The translations under genes and the position numbers were made by a program. A stretch of 64,000 nt of DNA from Apteryx mantelli (Eukaryota > Chordata > Aves > Apterygiformes > Apterygidae), in assembly GCF_036417845.1 (NCBI RefSeq), contig NC_089979.1:10159424-10223423 (forward strand). Reading direction: 5' to 3'. Positions 22,556-34,745 of the stretch are shown here, one piece after another. The notes below the pieces were generated by a model, which saw nothing but the letters and a program-made list of their open reading frames with translations, searched no databases and had not been told where the DNA came from. Each line of letters opens with the position of its first letter. Positions within the stretch are counted from its first letter, which is position 1.

Positions 22556-23294
22556 TTTGAGAGACTGCAAGGCCTTTGAGATCTTCCACCATAGTATACT
22601 TATATCCAGATTGGTGAGATATGAACTAGATGGGTGGAAAACTGGCTGGACTGCCAGACTCAGAGGGTTATGATCAGTGATTTAAGGTCCAGCTGGCAGC
22701 AGGTTGCAAGTGGCATCCCTCCAGGATCAGTTCTTGGGCCAGTACTATTTAATGTCTTTTAACAACCTACATGGTGGGATGGAGTGTAATCTCTGCAAGT
22801 GTATTTGGATGGCACCAAAGTGTGGTGGGGTGTGGCTGATACACTGGCAGGCAGTCACTAGCCAGAGGGACCTGGAGAAGTGGTCTGACAGGAGGAGCCA
22901 CATGGAGCTTGGCAAAGAGAAACGGGGAGTCCTGCGCCAGGGGTGGAGTAGCCCCGTGCAGCAGTACAGCCTGGGGGGCCAACTGGCTAGAAAGCAGCTT
23001 TCCAGCCTGTGGGTTGGAGTTGGATGAGGAGCTGAGCGTGAGTCAGCAGAATCCTTTTGCAGTGACAAAGGCCAGCCGTATACCAGGCTGTATCAGCAAG
23101 AGTGCAGCCAGCAGATGAACCGGGAGCCTCATCAACAGGTGCCCAGAGAGACACTGCAATCTGTCCTTGCAAACATTCAAAACTCCGCTTGACAGTTCCG
23201 GATGAACCTGGCCTAATTGGCTCTGCTTTAGCAGAGAATTGAACTAAATTTCCTCCAGAGGTCCCTTCCAACCTAAATTCTATTACAATTCTCA
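22556..23294 (+). mobile_element. CR1 LINE, 3' part with internal deletion
   Basis: The + strand follows avian CR1 ORF2 and 3' UTR. It starts at 'gcaaggcctttgagatcttc' and passes through 'aaaactggctggactgccag', 'ccagagggacctggagaagt' and 'gtgcagcagtacagcctggg', and it ends at 'cctccagaggtcccttccaa'. Between about 23.10 and 23.16 kb the sequence jumps from the reverse transcriptase C-terminal region to the 3' UTR, so a large internal part is missing. Open frames inside it (up to 107 codons) are broken reverse transcriptase or antisense shadows. The element is moderately diverged. Confidence 0.9.
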
Positions 23295-26200
23295 GATATA
23301 AACAGTGTGAAGTAATGATTTAAATGCAGATATATTTTTTTTCATAGCAAGACATAAAAATCCTTTTGTTTTTTCGTTCTGTATGTAAAGATTATGTCAA
23401 GGGTTTCTTGTCCTTATGTTTGCTTATAGAATAAAGTAGTCATTAGAATTGCTTGGGCTGCATCATTTAATCTTTTAGAAGAAATGCAGAAAGAATAAAT
23501 TGGTTATTTAGCTTCATGAATGTGTTTTTGTGTTTTCAGTCAGAAGGTTTATACCGAGCTTTTTCTTGAAAAAATGGCTGTTTGAAATAAAGCCAATGGA
23601 GGCAAAGTTGTTAATTTTGTACTTCAGTGATGGAGCTCTTCAACAGAGAAATGGTACTACTCACATTTTTCATAAGTCTATATTTCGCAAAGTTAATCAA
23701 ATTTGGTTTTTTATGATTTTAAGAATAGTTTGAATGGGTACTGAGTGGCAAAGATATAATTCTATTTAAATGATCAACCTGCATCTCTAGAAAGTCTGCT
23801 AATTTATTCTGCAAAGTGATGATTATGTTACAGCTTAATTATATCTCTGCTGGATTAACTCTACTTCAATGAGGAAAATGATCTGAATTTTGAATTCTGG
23901 AGCTCCTGCCTTGAGTTTAGTACATTAATTTTCTTTTCTCTTGTATTATAGATTGTTTTTCAGGTAAATAATCTTTTGCTTTGGATTCACAAAGGAAGAA
24001 TTTGTGATTGAAGAGGGGAACAAATACTTGAAGAAACATTCTTGATAGGAAATTTAATGTCTTTTTCCATAGTATTTCAAACAAATTTATAGGGTTGTGA
24101 AAATGAGTGAGAATAAAATGCAGAAAATTTTGTCCACCAGGAGAGTTGTGGGGGGGGTTGTTTCAAACCACTAGGGTTTAGATATCCTATTTTGGTTAGA
24201 TTCTTAAGACTTTGTTTCTTTATAAAACAAAACAAAAAACCCTAATTATTACATGACACTGAAATTACGTTTACATTGTTATGGTCTACTCCTAAGGGAT
24301 ATATAAGTCAATAAATATTCTATTTTACTTTAATTAGAATATCTAAATCTATTTTAGAATTTGAAAATTTTCACGGTCATATCACTAAGAAAGTGTTTCA
24401 GTATTTGAATCTGTGTGTACGCTTCTGATGCCATTGCCAAAATTTGCTTTTAGCTATATTCAGATCATGTTAGATGGAATGAGATTATCAGGTTACTGTT
24501 GGGTGTAGAAATTTGGATTTGTAAGATGCTTCAGGTTTTAGTTAATGAAGACAGCTTTTGTCCAAGCAGTACTTGAGTTATTACGTATCTTCTGGAGAAG
24601 TGATGCTTTTCTATGTTCAAGCATGGGTTGCATGAGTTTTTTGTGGAGCTGGTTTTGGTAGTTCTCAGTTCATGAAGGTGGCATGTAGCATTTAGTAGTG
24701 TTGCTTCCTACTGAGTGAACAGCAAAAGTAGTTGAGCCATTGCTTTGTAGAATGCGTATCGAGAAAATGAAGCCACCTGTTAGAAAAATGGAACAGTGAG
24801 GTAAAACAAACTCAGAAATTTTTGTTCAATGATAACCAAATGCCTGCTTACAACCTTCAAAGATTATTTGATAATTAACATTGCAGCAAGTCAGTTTATG
24901 AAACTGTTGAATTTTAAAGGAAGCTGAATGGTGGTGGGAGCAGGTCTGGGAAGTTGAAGTCCCTTGCTTTGTTAAGCAGTCCTTTCCATGCTGAGGATGT
25001 TGTCTAGGGACTCATAAAGCCCACATTTTCTGAAGACCATGAGAAGTGGTCTGCAAAGTAAAACAGAATGTCTTAGCCCTGTGCAAGTTTGTGCCATGAT
25101 GTAAGGATGCTGGATCATCCCGGTCCATTCCTGTATTCTTAATCATGTAACATACAACAGTGATGGTGAGTATTTTGAAATCAACAGGACTGGATGACTT
25201 TTATCCAAGAATTTTTGAGCAGGCGGCTTAAATGTAAGGCGTACTGATATTCTTGTTTTTTTTGTTTTGTTTTTGTTTGTTTTTTTCATTAAGTAGCAGA
25301 ATTATGGAGAAATTTCAGATCCTAGATGAGGGATAGTGCTGTGTTAGTGCAAATGGGATATCCTGAATAAGTTTAAATTGTCTAATCCGACCTCTTATTT
25401 CAGAAGAGTGTTTATATGTATTAGTCATTACTTAGTGCAGTAGACAGTGAGTGTAACTGTAAAAATGTGTAATTAACAGGCCATTAGATTACATGATCTT
25501 TTGGCTTCTGCCAACTTTAAAGAAAAAGAGGATGAAGTTTCCATTGAATGGTTTGATGAAGTTGTTTGTTTCCAGTGTAAAGTTGATCTTGCATTTTCAC
25601 AGCCTTAAATACATGATGGTTTAATTTTTCTTCTAGTAGTTTTCGATATGAGGCCTTGACAAAAATTAAGCTTTTGATTATTTGATTTGGGGAAAAAAAT
25701 ACTTTGGCAAAATCATCTTGATTTTGCAAGGCAGGGAAATATATTTCACTTGGCCATGTTTGCAGCACCTGTGATACTGTTGGTTTTCTTGGTTTCTCTC
25801 CCCGCCCCTCTTGTAGCTTCTTCTGGGGGGGATGAAAGAAGCCTACAGAGGTTCTCTGCTGTAATGGCCTGCTCAAATTTGTCTTCAGTGTTATGATACC
25901 ATGGCTGTCTGTTAACAGATTTGAAGAAATGGTGGTGCCATATAGCTGACATGATTTAAGCACAGAAAAGAAGTAAGATCTTTTGGGGGTCATCTGCAGA
26001 AGGTTGTGTGCCCAAAATATTGTTGACTGCCTAATACAGTTACAGGGCTGATGTTGCTTTCACAGTATGTATTTGCAAGGAGCTGCTGTTAAGCTGACAG
26101 GAAAAAAAGCATGAGAAATGCAATTCATTTCTATGTTGGCATTTTGCAGGTCTTTGTAATAGACAGTATTGACTTAAAACCTTAAATTTGCTGCCTGCCC

Positions 26201-27394
26201 CTCCTCTTCTCTCCCTTCTAACTGAAGTGCTTTGAATGCTTGCTTACTTTTTTCCCAGCATGTCTAGGGTATGTTGTTCAATTTTTTTTTTTAATTTTTT
26301 TTCCCCCGTAACTGTGGTACTTCCTGTTTAAGATACCTCTAATAGTGTTGCTTTGCTTCTCCAGTGACCTGACAGTGAGCAGAGCCCAGTGCATTGGCTG
26401 GACTCATTCGTAGTTTAGTATAGCTTCCTCTTTTACTTGTCTTATTTGCTTAGGCAATGAGTTGCAGCAAAACAGCTTCCTTTAAATTGAATCAGGGTAG
26501 TTGCTTCTATATTTAGAGTATTCACAACTAATGACTTTTTGAATCCCACAAAATTCTTGGATGTTGTTCTGTAGCTTTAATGTTCGTGTGGAAGACCAAA
26601 CAAGGTTGCAAATAAAACAATATTCTACTTTTCTGTGTATTCCCTTTTAATTTTAATGCATCTATTTTGCTCTCTATTGCTATCTTAACTTTTTTTGTGT
26701 GTGTCATTATCTCAGTTGCTTCTTGTCATACAATTTGTTTCAACAAGTAGTGGTGCAACACACATCTGTATCTGATGAAGTACTTTTGGCATAGCCTAAG
26801 ATAATTATGCAATAAAATCGACATGTAGAAGCATTTATTAAAACTATTTTGTTTCCTTTGCAGTGAGTATTGCATAGTGTGGTTATTTTTATAACAATAT
26901 GATTTTTTTTAAACACTTTCAGCATGTGTGTGTTTGCCTTGAGAAAAAGCAAGGGAAAATTGGATGAGTAAACACAGGCAATCTAGGTAGAGCATGTTCA
27001 TGCTATAAACCAGGGGATCAATGAACGACTGAAGATAAATATGAAGTCATTCACAAGAGGATGAAAGTACAAGGGAAAACAACTAGATGGAGCAATGATG
27101 CTGTGCTGGTAGCTGGACTAGAGATGAAGATATTTGGATGGATGCTTCCTCTGCTGATAGAATAATTTTGCCTGGTGTAAACATGCAGACTGGAGCTTTG
27201 TTCATTTGCAGAAACTTAAAGCAGAAAGGTATGATTTTATGACTTACCTGATAGGGCATTTTGGAATGTCCTTCGTCAAATTGCTGTATGAATCTTACAT
27301 GATTACCTGTTTGTGATTCCTGAGCATCAGCGGTTGAAAGTGTTATCGTCTAGTCAGTGCTGAATGACTTTCCAAATCAACATGGGTATGCGCT

Positions 27395-27525
27395 GCATTG
27401 CCAACCTGCTGAATAACTCCACCGTGTGGAGAGTTTCCAGTGCTTCTGTTCGAATAACTTACACAGGATGTTATAGACTGACCATCATTAAGAATTTTTA
27501 AATCAGGATTAGATCACCCTAAAAT
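27395..27525 (+). mobile_element. possible old CR1 remnant
   Basis: The part near 27478-27520 ('gaccatcattaagaattttt' and 'aaatcaggattagatc') resembles the 'ccatcactgacaatttttaaatcaagattggatg' stretch of old CR1 3' regions. The match is short and the flanks are not clearly CR1. Confidence 0.3.
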
Positions 27526-27683
27526 ACAACTTTAGATGAAGTAAAGCTGTTAAACAAAAGGCTTTGATAGTATGATCTTTTAAGTATCGCTTATACAAGC
27601 TATAGAACTTTTCAGTATGATTTCCTGTGTAGCCTTAAAACCTGTATGCGAAACATGCAATTATAGGGAAAAGAAACAAGTGT

Positions 27684-27705
27684 AAAAAAAAAAAAAAAAA
27701 AAAAA
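27684..27705 (+). repeat. A22 tract
   Basis: Twenty-two A residues followed by caaaaacgaaaaacc. It could be the tail of a retroposed sequence, but no body with target duplications was recognised upstream. Confidence 0.9.
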
Positions 27706-28300
27706 CAAAAACGAAAAACCACTTGAATGCTGGAGAATTGGATTTTGTCCCTGCCCAGTTACAGAATTTGCCTGCGATATTAGGACAGTCATGTAAACAA
27801 AACCTTTTTCAAGTAACCAGTAATCAGGAGTTAATAACTTCTGAGAGCTTGCCTTGAAATCCAGTACTGAATGAACAGAGTATTGAGATCTCCACCTGAA
27901 GTCAGTTGAATGTAGTCACTGAATGTGTAAAATTTTATTAAATGCTTGTATACTGGGCATTCAGCATTAATAGAAGCTTTTAAGTCTACTGTCTTCTTAC
28001 TGATTCAGACTGGAGTCCAGACAAATTCATATTTGTGAAGCTCTGAGATGATAGTAATGCATCGCATAAAACCACAAGAATAAATGTAATAATTCTGTTT
28101 TCAGACTGGGATTTGAATATCATGTTGTTTTAACAGGAAGGAAAAAACAGCACAAGCCTAAAAGTCTGTGATCGCAGTAGACTGAAATTGCTTTAAATAG
28201 CTGTTCATTAATTGAGCACCTCCCAGCCTATATACAAGATAGACCAGGTTAAGTTAAAATAAAAGGCTAAAGAATCACTTGGTAGTGTACTGTCTATATA

Positions 28301-28350
28301 TGCGCGTGTGTGTATACACACACACACTATTATATATACATACACATACC
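28301..28350. repeat. alternating TG/CA/TA tract with 18-bp palindrome
   Basis: Alternating purine-pyrimidine sequence (tgcgcgtgtgtgtatacacacacac, with continuation) contains a perfect palindrome at 28306-28323 centred on ta|ta. Such sequence can adopt Z-DNA or a cruciform. Confidence 0.85.
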
Positions 28351-30136
28351 CATATGCACATAAAGGTGATAATGATTTTAAGATATGAACAGAGCCTGTA
28401 ATCTGGCATCTGTTCTTTATTAACCTTGCTGTTTAACTCCATGTTTATGTAAAATCTACACATACGTCAGTATAAAACTGCCATATGAATGGAGCCTCAC
28501 TGAAAGAGCACAGATCTTAGTTTCTATTTCTGTATTACGGTTTCAGGCCTGCTAAGCAGGGCGAATATAGCACATAGAGAAGTAGTGCTTTTTTTTGGTA
28601 ATATAAGCACTTCATGTGAATCCAGCTGATGCATAAGGGCATCCTCCAAGCATGCCACTTCCTCACCTTGGAACTTAAACACAGTCGGTCTCTCAGTTTG
28701 GGTCAGGTTGGATGTTCTCATTAATTGTAGTATATACCTGAGATGGGCTTCCAGTAATTAATAGCTTTATTTGTGTTGGGCTTCAGTTTTGAGGATTTAA
28801 TCTTCAGAATAATTTTGAGCCTTTCTAGGAAGCTTTCAGCTGCATTTAAGAAACCCTGTTCACTACTACTTCACTAAAGGTAGATGTTTGGGGACAAATG
28901 CACACTTTGTACATTTTGGTTGGCCTTTATAGCCTGGTTTGGATATGCTGTTCTGCCACATCAATGAGTTTGAAGTCTCTGAAACAGCTTTTTCATTTTT
29001 CTTTTCATAATGCAGTTGATAAATTGCAATAGAATAAAATGTTGATTGAAGATAGTTTGGGTAGAAAAACAAAATTGTAGACAAGGGAATGACAGGCTAA
29101 AGGCAGACCGACTGATGTGACCTATTGTGTGTATGATGTATCTGCATAGTGAATTGTGCCGTCTTGAACACTGTTCTCCAAAGCATTACATAAGCCATAT
29201 GATGAAGTGTAAAGCGAAAAGTAGATAGTGAAAAATTTTGGTCATGTTCCAGGAACAGCTGGGGACCAGATACACTTTAGTGCTTAGACCACTAGCATGA
29301 TGCTTCAGCACCCTACAGTGTTGGAGGCAAAAAATTTTTTAGTTTCAAATGAGTGGAAAGAGAAAGTTAAATTTAAAAACTTGATCAGTATTTTATAATG
29401 ACCTGTGTTTCCCATGGAGCAGAGCACTTGAGTTGGGGTGAAGGAAGAATCTGACTAGCACATTTGGAAGGTAGCAGTTTACAGCCACTAGCAGACAGTT
29501 TTGTTACAAATGCAACCTCTTCAGATTTTAGAACTTTTGCTACTGAGTATTAAACCCAAATTCCTACAAAGAAAAATATACTTTCTTTTATTGATTCAGT
29601 TTTACATTGGTGTACATGCTTTCCACCCAGCTTTCCATCCTTCTGTTGTACCGTGTGTTTTGTCCCTTCTTGAGAGTGGCCTGATGTTGAGTGATACGAA
29701 AGATATGTGAAAGGCTTTTAAAAGCTTCAGTGTTTGTGGCAAGATCCCCAAAGGACTTGCCGAACAACCCTCTTGCATAAAAGTGCTTTTCTTGTGCAGA
29801 AATAAGATTGTCATTCACAACATTGTGGGTTCTGGTTTGCTGGATAGTTTGGTGTTCTGACAGTCACCATATAGGCCTCTGAATTTCACTAGTTGTAACT
29901 CTTGTTTCAGTTATCTGTTTGTGCAAGTTGCTTTAACTTAAAGCTTTTCAAAATCACTTGCTTATGTGGATATGGTCATCCATATGAAGAAACAAGAAGG
30001 GTGAATTGGTAGGAATTAAATACAGTATGTAGGTTGAGAGACACATTTGAATTCTGTGTGTTATGGTTGAAACAGTAAAAAGCCTATTTGCAGGAGATGT
30101 GCTTGGAAGTTTTCTGGATTCCCCCCACACACACAC

Positions 30137-31230
30137 CAGGAACAGCTACCATATTGGGTCAAACCACAAGTCTGTCTAACCCTGTGTCCTGCCTCTTGTT
30201 AATCAATGGTGGATGCTTTGGGAAGATTATAAGAAGAGGGCAAATGTACTGTGATACTTCTCCTGATCCTATTCTAACAATCTGCAGTCCAGAAATTTCC
30301 TGAGCTGAAGGTGGTGAACTCTTAAATGTAAAGATTTGTTAGATTTCTGTTCATTAGCTCAGAAAGAATTAGAGTGTTACTGTCCATGACAAGCTAAATT
30401 TCACAGCTTACCTAGAGGCTGTTCAGGGAGAAAGCAAACTTAAGTGAAATCTGCATCCTGATGATTTAATTTGATGTCCTTAGTTATTGAAGTAGGAGAA
30501 AGTAAGTAATCATTTCCTATTTACTTCCTTACAGATTTTAGAACAATAGGCATCTACACATTATTTCTTTCTAAAGTTGAAGTTTAAACGCACCTTTCTG
30601 AGGAAATGTCTTCCTAGTTTAGGTCAAGTTAGCTGCCTTTCTTGACCCCTCTTCCACCTTTTGCCTTTTGAGATACAGGGAGCAAAGTGCAAACGCACAT
30701 TGGTATAATGATGCCCTCTGTGCTGTTTTTATCCCTTCCCCAATCACTTGCAGCACCCTGTTTTGCTTTCTTTATAGCTCCTGAATATTCAAGTGATAAT
30801 TGAGGAAAAAATCTCTTACAACTGCAGTAACTTTTTGTCTCCCTGGTAACGGGTGGTTCAGAGACTCCCATTGTATTTGTAAATTTACAAAGTATTTTCT
30901 CCCTTTGCATTGCTTTACGCTTAATCGATATTGATTTGCATCTGCTGTCTTATTATGCAATTAGTATTTGTGAAACCATCTGTATTCTTCACAGCTAGTT
31001 TTCATTTTTATTACTTGAACAGTTCTATAACATTAGCAAACTTTTTCACCTCACTATTCAACATTTTATTCCTACTTTTGATTTCCTTTCTTTTTAATCA
31101 CTTACTGCTCTAGAAGAATGGTTTCCCCTTATCTCATGTAAGTTCAGTTTCTTCAAGAATCTTTGGTGATGAATCTTTTTAGACCTTTTTGGAAATTCAG
31201 ACAGACTGTCTCAAATAGTTGTCAACAAGC
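30137..31230 (-). mobile_element. old CR1 LINE copy, about 1.1 kb
   Basis: Read on the + strand, the order matches the reverse complement of old amniote CR1. It has 'accatattgggtcaaaccac' with 'gtctgtctaaccc' (30147-30182), then 'ttaatttgatgtccttagtt' with a 'cctatttacttcctt' box (30467-30535), then 'tttgcattgctttacgctta' near 30904 and 'gcatctgctgtcttattatg' near 30938. After 'agcaaactttttcacctcac' (31035) it ends with 'tctttggtgatgaatctttt' and 'ggaaattcagac' (31160-31203). All boxes occur in the expected order, so this is one ancient minus-strand copy with many small changes. Local open frames here are not genes. Confidence 0.75.
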
Positions 31231-32865
31231 AAGTGGGCATAGCATACTTAAATGACTCAAGATCTTGAGGGATCCCGTTACCAAACCCAGGTTGTGTGAG
31301 GTTGTGGTTTTGTTTCTTGTTTCTTTTCTTTTCCCAGTTTGTCAGTTTCTTTGTCGGTTTGAGGTGTGTCTGTGTGACTGAGAGAGAAAGCACAAGCAAG
31401 GCGAGCTTTTGCTCTGAATATATTTGAAAACGATACTAGTTTTTATGCATTTAGAAAGTTCTTATTTTAAATTGCTTGTTGTGTGGTTTTTCCCTTTGAT
31501 TTGGCAGAGTACTCTTTTGATTTGCCCATGACTTCAGCTTTTTAAAGGATGTATTCTTACGTGTAAAAGTCTCCTTTCCTGGTTATTTTGTCATTATGGT
31601 CTTTCTGAAGAGATATGTTTTTGAAATGACAACCATTAAGCTCCTTAGGTGCAATCCCTGAAAATAATTCTCTCAAAAATTTCAAATTCCATATCAAGGA
31701 AAATGGAAGACAATCTCATGCATCATAGCATGCTGAAATATTATAATATTGAAAATTGTGTGAGCACTAATTTGGTGCAGTTTAATTTTTTTATAGTGTT
31801 TCAGCAAAACATGTTAAAAGAGACCGTCTCCCATTACATTTTCTTCCCAAAGGTTTGGGTATTTGCAAGTAAACTGTGACAATTTGGTTAATAACAATGC
31901 TTTTACATTTTTAAGAGAACAGGCCTTCTTAAACAGGCAGCCTTGGCTAAAAACATGTGCAAGACTGGAAGGCTTATGGAAAAATTTTATTTTAGAAGTA
32001 TGCTGAGGACAGCATCATCTAAATTTTATTTTATCAATTTAGTTGAAGAGCTTCTGACATCCACTGATAAGTGGGATCAGTGAACATGCTTTCCATGCAT
32101 CGTCCATGCCTATTGAGCTGATACTTGAAACAGCAGGAAACTTCTTATTCTTCCCCTGAGGAAAATTAGACAGCATTTCTATGGGGAATCTAATATTAGA
32201 GTATCCTGCTACACAAAGAATGGTCTTAAGTGCTTTCTGATGTTGTCTGAGATTTGGGCAGCTGCTTACTTCAAAAATAATGAATAGTACTTACAAACAG
32301 TGTAATTAATTTAGTAAAATCAGGGGTAAGTTTCACAGTATTTTTCTCTTACCTACTTAAACAAGAGTTAAACTGCAAAAAAACCCTTTATTTTTTCCAA
32401 TATCATGTTTTGGGTGTATAATCTGTCAAGAGTTTTCTTTTTTTAAGAATTAGCTTTGTCTAATAGTGTCTCTGATAAGCAGTGAAATTTTGCCTTTCGA
32501 TTTTTGGTGAGTCTTTTTCTGTTCTCCTTACTCTGTTACTCTTGAGCAGAGTCTTAGCCTCACTTCTGCAACTTAAGTTAACCATGTTAGTACCTGCACA
32601 GGAAGTGGAAACTCTTTTGCATGTACTGGAAGAAAAGTTCTGACCTAGATTGTGTAGGTGGCATTGCTGGTGCTGAGTTCTTCCTTCTTGACAGCAAAAA
32701 TTCACCTTTTCTGTTCTCATTCCAAATGTGGTTGCTCAGGGAGAAAGGTCAGACTACAAAGCTTCAAATGGAGAAGATATGCTTGGGATTTAATATAGGA
32801 ATTCAGCTACCTGGCTGACTGATAGTCAAAGATACAGATAGCTTTCAGTTTTCATATTTCCTTTA

Positions 32866-32913
32866 TTTTTTTTTCTTTTTCTTCTCTTTTTTTCTTTTTC
32901 TTCTTTTTTTCCT
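32866..32913 (+). repeat. 48-nt pure pyrimidine tract
   Basis: Uninterrupted T/C sequence, mostly T runs with interspersed C. Triplex-prone simple sequence, otherwise unremarkable in a long intron. Confidence 0.9.
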
Positions 32914-34704
32914 ACCACTCCTGTGTAAGAGACATCGGAGAAGTAACTGGTATGCTCCTCTAAGCTTAACTTGCTAAGCAAGACATTTCTTTGTTCTTTG
33001 GTTCACTAAAAATCCTTATATCGATGGGTAGGGGAACCACTGTGCTTGTGTCACACATGCTTCCCCTTTAGCCGGTCATACACAGCTGTGCGTGCAGCAA
33101 GCGTGCTGTTTGCTACAGCTCTCCTTCCCTGGCCTGCTTTTATTTGGAAGTGGGAGGCTTTCTTGCATGTCTGAGCAGGTAGCAGGCAGTACTGGACTGT
33201 CCTGCTGCTTGGGAATGAGATTGCGTGCTTCTCCTCGGTTTTATTCCTAATGACTGGACATTTGAGGGTCTCCTCTAGTAAAACATTTGTTTCCTGAGCT
33301 AGATGTACTGGCTGCCAGTTTTAAAGTACATGAAAAATGCCGCAAGGCATGCTCTCTCTTCCCCCCAAGCTGGCGCTGTGTGGGAAGTGTAAAAACAGTG
33401 CAGTTCTGGTGGATATTGCTGCAGTTAGATAAAGGGAGACGAAGTCCGTCATGCATGATGGGGAAACACGCTTCTGTGTTATCTTCAGCATGCGGCTCTC
33501 TTTATTCTGCTTTTCTTACAAAGATAGCAAAATATATCATTAGCTTTTAACTAGGAATTTGGGTCAGGCCTGAAGGTATTGAGAGAGCATAGCTTTTTGG
33601 GACCTTTGATGTTCATTAGGGAGTAGTTACTTTTCTGTGCCAGGCAATGTTTACCTTATCCAGTTGCTTTTTTCCATTTCCTGTACAGACTGCAGTCTTG
33701 TTGTCTCTTATTTTCTCCTTTAGATGTTAATGTTTCTTATTTAGCTTTTCATTTCCAGACAAGCTCCCAGGCATTATAAAATCTGGTCATCTGGATTATA
33801 TGGGATTAAATTTAATGCAAGAAAAGATAAAGCATTATTTTTTTTATATTAGTGTTACACAAAAGATTGTAGTTTTTTAATAAAAGTATATTAGTAATAT
33901 AAAATTGCATATAAATAGATAGGTTGTTCTCATGTGGTCATTAAAGCCAGAATGTAAAATGTTAAAGTGTTGATGTCGTGCGCTGTGCTTCATTTTATTT
34001 TTCTTATGATAGACATTTAATTGTAAATGAATCTTGTTTCCTGTTCACGTTCTGAGTATTTCTGTGTTTGGCTTTCAGATACCCTTAAAAGTCTGTGGGT
34101 TTTTTTTTTTAAGTCTAATGGAATTGCATCACAGTTTTAAGAGACTCTTCTTCATAAGACTATCAGAACTTTAAATTTGGTGACATATGCAAACTGAATT
34201 ACCATATAGGAAGAAAAAGTAGTTATTCCATGCAAGCCATCACTTATAGCAAAAAGAACCTGTTGCTTTATTATTTTTAGCTCATACAGATTTGTCTGGC
34301 AATTTATTTGCTTTTTGCTTTTTTCCCCAGTCTCAGTATTTTTTAAACCTCTTCAATCCTGAAATCTTAGACTACTGTATCAAATAATGTGGGTAAGCTG
34401 GTACTACCAGGATGTTTCTAGCATGTCAAGCATGTTTCTAAACAGATTAAAGGAAACTAAAATAGACAAAGGAGCTTGCATAGAAGGTCAGGGCATTGCA
34501 ATAATATGAATGACACATCTATACAGTATGTCTAGGAAGCTACTAGGTTCCAGGTTAAGGCCAGAAGAAGCAGATGAGACACCCATAGCAAGGTTACTTA
34601 ATGTGATTGATGGGAAGATTGCTGCTTTAAGGTTGATGAATAATGTAAATTCCTAGCTCTGTAATCACAGTATGAGCCAGGCTGACCGTAACAGGTCACA
34701 GCGT

Positions 34705-34745
34705 ACCACTGGTGTAGCTGAAACCAGTTGTTTTCCACCAGTGGT
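34705..34745. repeat. perfect 10-bp inverted repeat
   Basis: ACCACTGGTG at 34705-34714 and its exact reverse complement CACCAGTGGT at 34736-34745 are separated by 21 nt, giving a potential hairpin. No mobile element or structured RNA was recognised around it. Confidence 0.7.

Noticed and set aside
22704-23271. Open frames of 69-107 codons on both strands
   Set aside because: They fall inside the CR1 copy and are remnants or antisense shadows of the reverse transcriptase and 3' region.
25517-25993. 158-codon minus-strand ORF, the longest in the intron
   Set aside because: No recognisable domain, no splice or poly(A) context, and composition as expected for the reverse strand of T-rich intron. 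A frame of this length can occur by chance in 48 kb.
27684-27705. A22 tract as tail of a processed pseudogene
   Set aside because: No upstream gene-like body and no flanking direct repeats were found.
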